Part shown: positions 52,483 through 64,000 of the stretch, piece after piece
How the letters are laid out: every line of letters begins with the position of its first letter
Position numbering within the stretch: position 1 is the stretch's first letter
Origin: Conus ventricosus
Lineage: Eukaryota > Mollusca > Gastropoda > Neogastropoda > Conidae
Direction of reading: 5' to 3'
Length of the DNA stretch: 64,000 nucleotides
NCBI GenBank assembly: GCA_018398815.1
Contig: CM031595.1
Location: 132,186,225 to 132,250,224 of the forward strand
Position numbers and translations under genes: made by a program
The notes under the pieces: model-generated
Seen by the model: the letters and a program-made list of their open reading frames with translations, nothing else
What the model was told of the DNA's origin: nothing
Database searches by the model: none

Positions 52483-52728
52483 GTATGTATGTATGTATGT
52501 ATGTATGTATGTATGTATGTATGTATGTCATTTAGTTAGTTAGTTAGTTTGTTTGTTCGTTCGTTCGCTCGTTCGTTCGCCAGTTAGTTAGCTAGTTAAA
52601 TAGTTAGTCAGTCAGTCACTTCAGTTAGCTAGTTAATTAGTTCGTTCGTTCGTTCGTTCGTCTGTTCGTTTGTTCCTTTGTTCGTTAGTTAATTAGTTAA
52701 TTCGTTCGTTCGTTCGTAAGTTAGTTAA

Positions 52729-52783
<55 letters not shown>

Positions 52784-52860
52784 GTTTGTTTGTTTGTTTG
52801 TTACCAGCTAGTTAGTTAGCTAGTTAGTTAGTGAACGATTGAGTAACTGTGTAATGACTG
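52483..52860. repeat. Tetranucleotide mosaic (GTAT, GTTA, GTTC)
   Basis: A (GTAT)n start is followed by interleaved GTTA, GTTC and GTTT blocks over nearly 400 bp, as if one repeat unit mutated and re-expanded several times. Confidence 0.93.
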
Positions 52861-53318
52861 ATATATCTGAAGCGTTTAATGTGATTGCTTGATCAACCAG
52901 GGTGAAGGTGCATCTTTGTGTGGATATCTTCCTGTTGGTGGTGTCTCTGTATTTCTGTTGAACCAAGTCAAGGATGCTTCACTGGGTAATGTGCCTGGAT
53001 CCCTCTACCACCCAGGCCCAGTTTATTTCTGCACGCAAGAAGCAACGGACTTCACGAAGGAAGCTAAGAAATGATATTGAAGTGAACCTTAGGGTAACTG
53101 GGCCCCATAACGGTCACATGGCTGGCATCTGCCAACATGGCCACCAGCTTCAAAACTATCGCTTCTGTCCTTCATGCCTCACAGTGTGGCTGACCGTGAT
53201 AATCTCCCTTGCATCCTTTGGGATCCCTACTGAGGCTAACTGACTGACAGACTGACACACAAAATAAATAAATAAATAAAAAGCCTCTCTCTCTGAACAT
53301 GTACATCCACTGACTCAC

Positions 53319-53646
53319 CCGGCTGCGTGACGGATCGGTCCTTGACTTTGTGAGGGTAGAAGTAGTAGAAATCCCCTTCCGAGTCCGACTCGCACAGCTG
53401 AAGAGACTGAGCGGAGTCGTAGGGTTGTTGATGACGTTTCTTGAGTTGCCCACACAACATCACGTTCTTCACCGCTGTCTTGCGCTTCTGCCAGTCGGCT
53501 CTGCCCGCCGCAGGCTGGAAGATGGGAGGAGGAGGGCTCTCGAAAGGGGAGGAAGGGGAGAAGAGGTTAAAGGCAGGATCCTCCTCTCGCTGCCTTTGTT
53601 TGTGCTGGTAGAAAGTGACGATCATATAGGACGGCCAGGGGTGATC
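53319..53646 (-). CDS. Putative coding exon of an unrecognised gene
   Basis: Open minus-strand frame with coding-like composition, ending in a consensus donor (GTGAGT from 53318). A possible acceptor (GGGTAACAG) precedes 53646. It encodes SYMIVTFYQHKQRQREEDPA, a Pro-rich stretch (PFESPPPPIFQP), a basic stretch (DWQKRKTAVKNV) and an acidic/aromatic stretch (CESDSEGDFYYFYPHK). The start resembles the end of a membrane helix followed by a cytoplasmic tail, but I do not recognise the protein. The upstream boundary is uncertain because of a 57-bp tandem duplication. Confidence 0.5.
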
Positions 53647-53702
53647 CTGTTACCCTTTGTGCCAGAAGAGAGCGACGATCATGTATGACAATCAGGGGTG
53701 AT
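53589..53702. repeat. 57-bp tandem duplication within putative exons
   Basis: Units 53646-53702 and 53589-53645 both carry (minus strand) ATCACCCCTG...ATGATCGTC...CACAAA, with about a quarter of positions changed. The 57-nt length preserves frame. Confidence 0.8.
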
Positions 53703-53888
53703 GAGTTCCAGCTCTTGTCCAGTAGTCCTGATCTTCATCAGATCCCGTACGCTCTGACGACAAACGTATTGAACCATATAAATCGTTCTGGAGCTCTGGC
53801 AGAATCTATAGTGGGTGTCCACACCAATCATAGGGGAAATATATCTGGCGCTCGCCGTCCTTTCTTTGTGTGGAGGATATAGGTTTTT
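53679..53888 (-). CDS. Putative coding exon, same or neighbouring gene
   Basis: A good acceptor (pyrimidine tract then TTTGCAG, ending 53889) opens a frame containing PMIGVDTHYRFCQSSRTIYM and CRQSVRDLMKIRTTGQELEL before a TGA at 53681-53679. It reads like conserved protein, but I cannot name it. It is out of frame with the exon at 53319-53646, only 30 bp away, so either the frame is broken or splicing is more complex. Confidence 0.45.
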   Translation of the reverse strand, partial: KNLYPPHKERTASARYISPMIGVDTHYRFCQSSRTIYMVQYVCRQSVRDLMKIRTTGQELELITPDCHT

Positions 53889-55740
53889 CTGCAAACATAA
53901 AAAAAAAACATAAATTTTTAACGCTATTCGGACCTTCAAACATGCAGATAACAGACAAAGAAATAAACATGAAATGGCTCGGGAAAAATATCGAGGGCAA
54001 AAGTAGGCCTTCAATAACGGAAAGTAGCCTACCTTAGAAATAAACATGTATTGGGTGATGTGGTGACAACTACGCTATTTTACTTGGGAAAGCATGTTGT
54101 TTCAGATTGTATTAATGTTCCCCTTTAACTTGAAAAAAAAAGAATAATGTCCATGATTCACACAGAAATAATGTCTGTAAATTGGAATAAAATGTATTTC
54201 AAAGTAAAACAAATTTGTCTGACTGATTCATTTACTGTTTTATTGACTGTTGATTTGCTTACTTGATTGCTTGCTTGATTGACATATTGATTGATTGATT
54301 GATTCATTCATTCATTCATTCATTCATACATTCATGTCTTGAGGCTGCTTGCTTTCATGCTTGCTTGTTTGATTAACTGACTGACTGACTGATTCACGTA
54401 CTAATTAATATGACTATGTCTATGACTCATGAAAGTTACGAACTTTATCTGTCGACTACCAAACGATTGGCTGATTGATTGACTGACTGACTGATTGATT
54501 GATTGACTGACTGACTGACTGACTGACTTATTGATTGATTGATGTATTGATTGATTGATGTGAGAGCAACCACGTCAAAGGGAAAAGTAGAACAGGAACT
54601 GAAGGGGAAATGTACAGAGATCCATATAAATCGATCTGAACAGGAACATTTTCAGTCATTCCAAAACTTACAACGACGACGACGACAACAACAACAACAA
54701 CAACAGCAACAATAAAATGCTAATAATGATACATATTAACAAACAGGTATATTGACGCTGATGGCAGAAAAAAAGAAAAATGAAAAATCTTCTCCTCCTC
54801 CTCCTCCTCCTCCTCCTTCTTCTTCTTCTTTCCCATCTCTCAACCTCCCTTCTCTTCCTCCTCCAATCTTCATTTGGTCTTGGTTCCAACTTTTTCATAT
54901 AAGGACAACACTCAACCATAATGCAAAAACTGCTTGGTTGTTAACTTGTGACTGGATATAGTTAGATACAGATTTAAAAACATTTTTTTGTTTATCATTT
55001 CATTGGTCGGAAGATCATACATTTATAAATGTAAAATTGATAAATTTCCGCGAAATGAATCTGCTTGTAAGAAAAAGTTGTATATGAGATTTAAGATTGA
55101 AGAACATAACGGTAAATTGAATTCCATTGTCGTTAATTTGGCAATGCACTAGCTAGCTGCCTCACTCGTCTATAGTGGAACATAAAAGCAGTATCTTGTT
55201 TGTTAGCACATATGTGCAATAATGTTTTTCTGTCCATTAAACTGAATCATTTTTTGGTCAGATTGTTCAATGTACATTCACCATGTCTCACATACGCATA
55301 TGCCTACAGGTGTTTGTGTGCCTTAAATGTCCATTGTGCTGTAAATTGTCTGACATTTTTTGGTTGGTATTTATGTATCCATTTTTCTGTTTTTCATCGT
55401 GTTAACTTTCTTTCCATCAAATTCAAATTTTTGCCTTAAAACAAAAAACCCGTGGACTCTAAAATGTGAGACAAATGTTGGATCAATGTGCGATGTGAAA
55501 AGCTCAGGTATTTTGTCCATGACATGAAATGATACAGCCATAATTTTCATCAGAACGAAAACAATGAACCATCACCAAAAAAAAAAAAAAAAAAAAAAAA
55601 AGCATCTGTCTTTAGTACTAACGAGCTTTATCAGTATATCAGCAACATATTGACATAGATGGACACTGCAGTATACAGTGTACGTTTGAGATTTTAGGGA
55701 ATGATTGATTATTATATTTTAATGCAGGTAGAGGGGTCGG
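53889..55740. other. Intergenic or intronic, simple repeats
   Basis: TGAT/TGAC tetranucleotide runs at 54230-54560, GAC and CAA trinucleotides at 54671-54713, TCC and TTC trinucleotides at 54788-54830, and an A run at 55578-55601. No gene recognised. Confidence 0.7.
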
Positions 55741-55750
55741 ATGGGGGAAG

Positions 55751-56180
<430 letters not shown>

Positions 56181-56239
56181 GGGGGGATGGTCAGAATGAG
56201 ACAGACAGACAGACACTGAAACAGAGAGAGATTCTCGAC

Positions 56240-57140
56240 CTCTAAAAAGACACGTACACTCACGCATCTCACCCATCGGGGACTGCGGTACACCACGGAA
56301 AAAGACATGGAATGCAGAGAACAGTCCAGCCAACACTTAGAGGACACACCAAACGTCAGCCAGTCCACAACAACACCTTTCTGCGCCAGTGAAGTGACTA
56401 TCATCATCCGTTGCCAACAAGACGTTATCAGAATCCAACATCAGCACGCACGCACGCACGCACCAAATTCAGCAAACTCCATGCCGGAAGCTGGCAACAA
56501 CAAAGCCGTTTACAGCTGTTCTACCTCACAAACGACGACTGCCTGCATTGGTTTTTCTCTTGTTTGTTTTCATTTCTTCATATGGGTTCGGAGCGCCCTG
56601 GCAGCAGCTGATATAGCCCCCCCCCTCCCACCCCCTCCCACCCCAATCTTCTCCATCAGAGCCTCCATCCACCACCTAACACCATTTCCTCCCGCCCTCG
56701 TCTCGGCAGGAGATTGTTCAATAGTCAATAATGGAGGTCGTGAAGAGATTGTACATATAATGATCCCTGTTCGTTTGACGGCGAGGTACCCACCCGGTTG
56801 TTGTGTCCTAATTTCGCTCGTGTCAGGAAGGGGGTTGAGGTGGATAGTGAGGGGGCGGAGGAGGGATGGAAGATGGGCGGGGGTAGGGATGGGGTCTTTG
56901 GGGAAAAACAAAACAAAACGTGGACTAAACTAGTGATTAAACTTACAAACACAAAGCTTGATGTATTGCTGTAATTACTGAACGTGCATAACCACTGATT
57001 AAAATTACACACACAAAGCGTGATGTACTGCTGTATTAGGTAAAACTGGGTGCGTAGCGCCCTACCACTTTGCCACAAGCTCATAATTATGCCATAGAAG
57101 CACTTCACAAAACTGGGTGAACACTCCACCGCCGCTTACA
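56240..57140. other. Intergenic, no recognised gene
   Basis: The plus-strand frame 56307-56933 is long but shows no domain and passes through C-rich and G-rich simple sequence. AATTACA-CACAAAGC-TGATGTA-TGCTGTA is repeated near 56943 and 57003. Confidence 0.5.
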
Positions 57141-57159
57141 AGTGACATGCACGTGCACA

Positions 57160-57615
<456 letters not shown>

Positions 57616-58169
57616 AAGTGACCTATTGTTTCCTGTCAACAGGAAATGATATTCAATTGTTCCAATCAGTTTACTGTGGCTGTGACTGTTTCATACATTT
57701 GCATTTGTTGGCTCTTTCACAGTTTCTTTCACTGTTTAATTTAGAATGACTGAACATGGATAGATGTCAAACTGAAGAACAACATTAGAAAGTAAACTCA
57801 TCGCATATGAGCGTGTCGTTTATCTATCCAAAACGTCAGTTTTCAGTTTGCCCACGCTTTCTGAAATGCGATACGGCCGGATACCATTTGGCACGACAAA
57901 CCAACAACGATTCTCAATGGGCGAAACGTATGAGTAATGCGAGAGAGAACTCAGAACTCAGATGGTTTACTTCATATAAAGGCCATTGCCCCTTATGAAG
58001 GGGGGTATGGAGAAAGTAACAACAATGTATGAACATTACATAACACATCAAAGACTGGATGAAATTCTCATTCACGAAGTCATAACTGATCGAAATTGAA
58101 ATGCCTTGAACAAGTAAATTGAGAAATTTCTGACTACACTTTCATTTTGAGATTGACAAGGATCCCTGA
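57616..58169. other. Unique sequence, nothing recognised
   Basis: No repeat or domain seen. Confidence 0.5.
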
Positions 58170-59570
58170 AAAACTTAACTGGTATACAAAAGCAATAGTC
58201 CTCCAAAGGGAAGAAAACAGTATAGAAAAATCACAATACCACTCATCTAATTTTCGGCCACGTGGCCTTTTTCAAGAGAAAAAAACAAAACAATGCAACT
58301 ATGTAATGTCCATCTTCGGTGGCTGGTCAGGGCAAAGAATTGACGTCATAAATATCTTACGCAATTTCTGACATCATAATGTGTGATGTCATCAACAAGG
58401 GAACAAAAAAAAAAAGGGGGTGGGTGGGGGGGGGGGGGGGGAGGAAGGGGTGCAAGTTGTGTGTGTGTGTCTGTGTGTAATTATACAGTAACCAATGTAC
58501 TCCAAAAAAAAGAAAGGAAACACTGAAAGAGTACCACTAGTGTTGACATTTTCAAGATTATTGCCAGATGTACAAGCTGTACTAAAGAGACATAGTGATA
58601 CGCTCTATAAGTCAGAATACATGCGCAAAGTATTCCATAGACTACCAATGCCTGCATACAGACGGGATAAAAATTTATGTGATACGTTGGTTCACCAGAA
58701 AACTGAAAGAGCAGTGAAGGGAAAAGCGGAAATTTGTGATTGTGACACCTGTTCTTCACTTGTAACTTCAACAGTGTTGGACACAAAGCAGAAATCTTCG
58801 CACAATGTTATGAGTAACGTGACATGTGCGGATAGAAATTTGATATATGCTCTGTTGTGTAAACGGTGTAATAAGACAGTTTATGTTGGTGAAACCGGAC
58901 GTTCATTGAAAGAAAGAATAGCGGAACACAGACGTGACATCAAGTTCCAAAGAGAAAAGCCAATAATGCGACATTTCCTTCAGCATTCAGTGGGAGACCT
59001 TGCTGTTGCAGTGTTGGCAAAAGCTTACAGTGAAAGCAAAAGCTTCAGACTTATTGCTGAAGAAAAATGGATAAGGACATTGGATACAAGGGTGCCAAAT
59101 GGATGTAATGTTAAGACAAATTTGTAACAACCTATCCAGATTTACCTGTAAACAACATTGATGAATTGCAGGAAATTTATATATATTTTTCAGGTGACAG
59201 TTCTTGTATGCCATGCACAGTCACAGACAGGACTATGGTCGCAGTTTCATTGTGATTTATGGAGCGTGTTGTTATGTTTTTGGAGTACATTGGTTACTGT
59301 ATAACTACACACAGACACACACACACAACTTGCACCCTTCCTCCCCCCCCCACCCACCCCCTTTTTTTTTTTTTGTTCCCTTGTTGATGACATCACACAT
59401 TATGATGTCAGAAATTGCGTAAGATATTTATGACGTCAATTCTTTGCCCTGACCAGCCACCGAAGATGGACATTACATAGTTGCATTGTTTTTGTTTTTT
59501 TCTCTTGAAAAAGGCCAAAATTAGATGAGTGGTATTGTGATTTTTCTTAACTGGTATATATTGCGCTCTT
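58170..59570 (+). mobile_element. Second Penelope-like fragment between long inverted repeats
   Basis: A GIY-YIG coding segment (58495-59127) is flanked by near-identical inverted arms: about 58215-58503 and 59285-59547. These share, among others, AATCACAATACCACTCATCT, the AATTGACGTCATAAATATCT block and the G-rich/C-rich run. The arms behave like Penelope pLTRs in inverted orientation. No RT domain is present, so the copy is 5'-truncated and flanked by an inverted end. Confidence 0.8.
58495..59127 (+). pseudogene. Penelope-like GIY-YIG endonuclease segment
   Basis: An intact 210-codon frame. It contains RVPLVLTFSRLLPDVQAVLK (RT-endonuclease linker), a Cys pair (CDCDTC), a CxxC pair (LLCKRCNKTVY), and the nuclease motif VYVGETGRSLKERIAEHRRD with the catalytic-type Arg and a downstream Glu (IAEEKWIRTL). 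It differs from the copy at 26145 and belongs to another Penelope family. The RT is missing, so it is probably non-functional, though the frame is undamaged. Confidence 0.85.
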
Positions 59571-59583
59571 AGACTAGATAACT

Positions 59584-59586
<3 letters not shown>

Positions 59587-59627
<41 letters not shown>

Positions 59628-59726
59628 ATGTGTGCATGTATTCGGATACACCACTCTGGAAAATGTACTTCACGACTGCCGTAATGCCCTTTGCTGTCGT
59701 CTGGGCTGTAAGCAACATCACCATTA

Positions 59727-59793
<67 letters not shown>
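59587..59793. repeat. (GA)n and (CT)n tracts
   Basis: GA at 59587-59625 and CT at 59731-59793, bounding a short unique stretch. Confidence 0.95.
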
Positions 59794-59797
<4 letters not shown>

Positions 59798-59799
59798 AT

Positions 59800-60076
59800 A
59801 CCAATATACAAATCAGGAAACACCACTGATCCATCAAATTATAGGCCTATTTCGATTTTATCTGTTCTTTCTAAGCCATTAGAACTCCACATTAATAAGG
59901 TCTCCATTCCCATGCAGTAAAATATGACTTAATCTACCCACATCAGTCGGGGTTCAGATAAAACCATTCGTGCCACACAGTCTATGGCTCTTAAACATGA
60001 ACTATAAACAATTTTCAGAACTTCTTATTGTAGATTTCGTTAAAGCCTTCGACGTTATAAATCATGAACTGTTGCT
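59800..60076 (+). mobile_element. LINE reverse transcriptase remnant
   Basis: Plus-strand pieces read IPIYKSGNTTDPSNYRPISI then LSVLSKPLE, then QSGFR, then VDFVKAFDVINHELLL. These are consecutive RT motifs of a CR1/Jockey-type LINE; stops and frameshifts lie between them. It is cut off by the minisatellite at 60078. Confidence 0.85.
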
Positions 60077-60077
60077 A

Positions 60078-60690
60078 AGCGAAGATCATCAACAATACAT
60101 TTACAATTCTATGCACACGAAAAAGAACTTGCGTCAAAGCGAAGATCATTAACAACACATTTACAATTCTATGCACACGAACATGAACTTGTGCCAAAGC
60201 GAGGATCATTAACACAATTCTATGCATACGAACATGAACTTGTGCCAAAGCGAAGATCATTGACAACACACTTACACTTCTATGCACACGACCATGAACT
60301 TGAGTCAAAGCGATGATCATTAACAACACATTTACAATTCTATGCACAGGAACATGAATTTGTGCCTCAGCGATGATCATTAACAACACATTTACAATTC
60401 TATGCACAGGAAGAGGAACTTGTGCCAAAGCTAAGATCATTAACAACACATTTACAATTCTATGCACAGGAACAGGAACTTGTGCCAAAGCTATGATCAT
60501 TAACAGCACTTTTACAATTCGATGCGGAGGCAACACGTGCTCAGGCGCAAAGCGGTGATCATATTCAGAACACTTACATTTATACACAGAAGCAGCATGC
60601 GCTAGGACGTGGCTTTAGTCGTTAACAACACATTCACAACTCTGTACAGAGGCAACATGTGCTTATGGACATGACCATGGTCGTTGTCAA
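60078..60690. repeat. 60-bp minisatellite, about ten units
   Basis: The unit contains AGCGAAGATCATTAACAACA, then CATTTACAATTCTATGCACA and GAACATGAACTTGTGCCAA. Most units are close to 60 bp; one near 60198 is shorter, and the right-hand units decay. The minus strand is open for 171 codons (60075-60587), giving a 20-residue repeat around VHRIVNVLLMIIALAQV. Confidence 0.93.
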
Positions 60691-60699
60691 CGCATTCAC

Positions 60700-62140
60700 T
60701 GGCAAGTAACGATAACATCACAATTAACCTACACTTTCTTTTTTAACATGAAAACAACTTTGTTATGTTTCAAGCTCAGTGGCAGTACAGTCAAACCAAA
60801 AACACTAACTTCGAAGCTTTCTTATGAAAATTATGTTAAAGGATGGTCTGCAAGTATCACCTTAACTGTTAGAGATTATTTTTTTTTAACTGTGTTTTTC
60901 ACCACTTGAGTGTTAAGCAATTGATGTTTCAATTATGTATGATGCGATAAAAGCGCGAAAGAACCTGTTTTGAAAGTGTAGAGGCTTTGCAATAACTAAT
61001 GATTTGTTTTTCTTTCTCTTTGTTTTTTTGTTGTTTTTTTTTTTTGGGGGGGGGGGGGGGGGAGGGGGGGTAGTTTGGAAATTGTATTATATGACCATAC
61101 AAGTTTCAGGTTTTAATGATTATAGCTCAGTCCAGGACTGTCAAACTCATACAGGGAAAAAAATGTCACACCATAAAGAATCCAGACCATCGATACAAAA
61201 TATATCCTGAAAATTAACAGACAACACAAAAACAGTATATAGCATGCATGGTAGCTAAACTGTTGACAACTTACAGTATATGAAATCATGCAGTGCTGAG
61301 AGTGCCGGGAAATTCCTCTTCGTTTAACTGTCCAAGACTGTTTTGAAAGCGTGAAAAAAATTAATACCACAAAAGATACGTTCTTAAAAAATTCCAAATG
61401 GGCAAACAGTATTGTTAAAGCGTGAAATAATGAATACCACAAAAAAACCCCACACATTTGAAATATCCATACGGCAAAAAACAAAACCCACTGCACAATG
61501 GACAACTCCAGTCAACCCTAGACAGTAGGTACAATTTTCATCACCTAAATGGCAGATTACCAAAAACAAAGAAACAAACAAACAAACAAAGAAACTGGCA
61601 GGTCATAAATTGCCATAAGATTTTTTTTTAAACAGTACAAGAATTTCCGGAACAAAAGCAGTATAATGGTCCACACAGACAGAAGAAGAAAAAGAAAAAC
61701 AGTAGACGACAATAGAACGACAAAAAAAAAGCTAATTAAAAAAAACACGTAAAAATGGTAGAGTCAAAAAGAGTGAAAGAAAAGAGGACATTGTCTGCAT
61801 AGAACTTCCAGAAGGCGGGAGAGCTGTTTGTGCTGAAACAGCCACCAGAGTGCCCACGAGGACATACGATCATGTGACTATACACAGACTGTAAATCCAT
61901 GACAATGTGAAGAATGTTATGACTTTTCTCTTCGCTGAGCTAGCTTTTAGCCTGAGCCTGAAGTGAAGAAGAGAGGGTTGAGGGTGGGGGTGGGAGGGGG
62001 TGTTTCCTGGAAATGTTTTAACATTTAAAGCTTTGTGATACTACTTGTGAATTCTGTCTTTTGGAGGTGCAGACTTGCACGCTTAAATCTATTAAGTCTA
62101 TGATTTTATTAATAGTCTTCTTTCCTTTGCACTGACGCCC

Positions 62141-62202
<62 letters not shown>

Positions 62203-62430
62203 GGAGGCTATTCAAGTGCACGAGAGAAGTGGCTGTATGACGGTGGACTTAATTAATGCCTGTAGTTAATGCTTATAAATATCTGGGCATATTTTTTTTT
62301 TCTACTCGTTTGAGCTTTGTTGATGCTTGTAAAAGACCTAGCTAGAGGGCTAAAAGTGCTTAACTTTGTATTATGAAAAAGTTATACAAATTTAAACACT
62401 CTTCTCTTGGTCTATTTTAAAGATTTTGAT
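60700..62430. other. Intergenic, no recognised gene
   Basis: Holds a T/G run (61022-61070), a duplicated TTAATACCACAAAA-like segment near 61360 and 61430, and C and CT tracts (62138-62199). Confidence 0.6.
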
Positions 62431-62439
62431 AATCAAGTT

Positions 62440-63135
62440 CAGCCAATTGCTCAATATGGCTATGAGATTTGGGGTCTTGACAAAGCTGCCATCCACTGCG
62501 CATACGCTTGCTTTGAAGAAATTTTTGGGTGTAGATAGGCGAACGCCTAATGATCTTATTTACGGTGAAACCTATAGATTCCTATGTATTTAGTCTCAGC
62601 TGTTCGATGTGTTCGTTACTGGCTGAAATTGCCACAAATGGAAGACAGTAGAATACCTCGCAAAGCCTCTAATATTTTATACGACTTAGATGCAAGAGGA
62701 AAAAATAACTGGGTGACTAAGTACAGTCTTTGTTTGAGTATGGGTTCGGTTTTGTATGGCTCAATCAAGGTGCTGGAAATGTACATGGATCTCTATGCCT
62801 TTTTCGTCAACGCCTGACTGATTGTCGTTGGCAAAGTGGTCTGACCACATCCAGAATAGTGAAAGATTTGGATTTTACAAAAGTGTTTGTAACTTTCATG
62901 ACCTAAAACCTTATCTAGCTCTTGACATGGACAGATATTTAAAATTTGTAACCACGAAATTCAGGCTCGGTGTCTCAGAAATAGCTGTTTATCACAAGAG
63001 ATACAGATATGCTGACAGTAAAGGGCAGCTATGTCCTCTGTGCAAAGAATCACAGGAAAAGGAAGTACATTTTGTCCTTCGTTGCCCTGCTTACAGGAAT
63101 ATTCGAGCTGAATTTATCCGGCAAAAATAAACATA
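62440..63135 (+). mobile_element. LINE 3' fragment, C-terminal region
   Basis: Plus-strand frames at 62584-62817 and 62822-63130 belong to the post-RT part of a LINE: QYGYEIWG near the start, RYWLKLPQMEDSRIP, then YHKRYRYADSKGQLCPLCKE and VHFVLRCPAYRNIRAEFI, the Cys-His motif that ends many such proteins. A frameshift joins the two frames. Confidence 0.8.
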
Positions 63136-63342
63136 GGCAGCCATCCTTATCCAAGTTGGTTTTGCTGATGTCGTCATCCTCTACCCAAGATGTTAAAAAT
63201 TTCTCCTTGTTTTTATACAAAGCATTTAAGGTAAGAGAATTATCTGTTTCATAATCAGAATGTTATGCGCATATTTATCTCATTATTGTCGATAATTTCA
63301 ATTAAATGCAGGTCTTTTTGTGGTTTTTGTTTCTTTTTTGTA

Positions 63343-63487
<145 letters not shown>

Positions 63488-63559
63488 TGTACTCATCCCC
63501 ATCATTAGGGGCCAAGGCCTATGAATGATTAAACCATCTGAATCCGAATATCTCATTCT

Positions 63560-63595
63560 CTCTCTCTGTCCTCCCTCACTCTCTCTCTCTCTCTT

Positions 63596-63651
<56 letters not shown>

Positions 63652-63668
63652 CTCTCTCTCTCTCTCTT
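63560..63668. repeat. (CT)n microsatellite
   Basis: Mostly pure CT repeats. Confidence 0.96.
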
Positions 63669-63887
63669 AAAGGTGGAGGAGGAAAAAATCAAATGAAAGT
63701 GACAAACAAGCGAACACTGCTTATATAAAGGAAGATTTGGTTCGAATGTGTTTTATTTCTTGTTTTTTCTGTGTGTGTTTTTTTTTTAACAATGCAGTCG
63801 CACAAACATTACAAACACCTTTACACCTGTACCTTGCAGCCCACATCCACCTTCCGTCTATTACCCCCTGCTCCCCTATTCACACAC

Positions 63888-63893
63888 GCGCGC

Positions 63894-63945
<52 letters not shown>

Positions 63946-63975
63946 GCGCGCGCGCACGCATGCATGCATGCATGC
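63888..63975. repeat. (CA)n and (CG)n tract
   Basis: CA repeats with alternating CG at both ends and GCAT repeats at the right; a potential Z-DNA former. Confidence 0.93.
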
Positions 63976-64000
63976 GCGTGCGCACGCCAACACACATGCA

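Noticed and set aside
56307..56933. 208-codon plus-strand ORF
   Set aside because: Starts next to a microsatellite, has no recognisable domain and runs through C-rich simple sequence; composition is not convincing as coding.

Overview
This is eukaryotic, animal-type DNA. It is AT-rich, carries very many (CA)n, (GA)n and (TA)n tracts, has one widely split gene with GT-AG introns, and is full of transposable-element remains. SINE-like tails of molluscan type, two Penelope-like elements and the intron style suggest a lophotrochozoan, most likely a gastropod mollusc. The organism is an inference; the sequence does not name it.

The one confidently identified gene is SGSM3 (small G protein signaling modulator 3, also RabGAP-5/RUTBC3), a TBC-SH3-RUN Rab GTPase-activating protein, on the minus strand. 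Fifteen coding exons can be placed with exact splice sites: a probable first exon at 44773-44842, then 25701-25885, 23984-24050, 20541-20671, 20035-20229, 19138-19272, 16917-17033, 15420-15498, 14255-14400, 13513-13608, 11800-11931, 10924-11115, 10145-10300, 9081-9244 and 5142-5235. Phases agree at every junction and the pieces total 1959 nt, or 653 codons. The end of the RUN domain (about 150 residues in the human protein) is not visible and probably lies left of the window.

Layout. 1-5141: a TTAA-flanked piggyBac-like deletion derivative, an old copy of a long tRNA-headed SINE-like repeat, and a 1.1-kb TA-flanked inverted-repeat element. 5142-25885: SGSM3 exons 15 to 2, with introns holding microsatellites, short local duplications, a tRNA-derived SINE and a small nested ORF with a faint GADD45-like look. 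25886-44772: the 18.9-kb first intron. It holds a Penelope-like element with candidate hammerhead ribozymes, and a non-LTR retrotransposon (RT to RNase H) split by a long SINE-like insertion and by a 7.8-kb LTR element with about 2-kb LTRs and a non-coding interior. 44843-64000: upstream and intergenic DNA with dense microsatellites, several retroelement fragments, two coding-like exons of an unrecognised gene (about 53.3-53.9 kb), a second Penelope-like fragment inside long inverted repeats, and a 60-bp minisatellite next to an RT remnant.

About 32.1-43.9 kb has a different texture, with many short homopolymer runs and many frameshifts in recognisable protein matches; it may be poorly polished assembly. 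No clearly new multi-gene system is present. The most interesting items are the ribozyme-bearing Penelope element, the nested insertions with target-site duplications, the unusually long SINE-like family and the non-coding LTR element.
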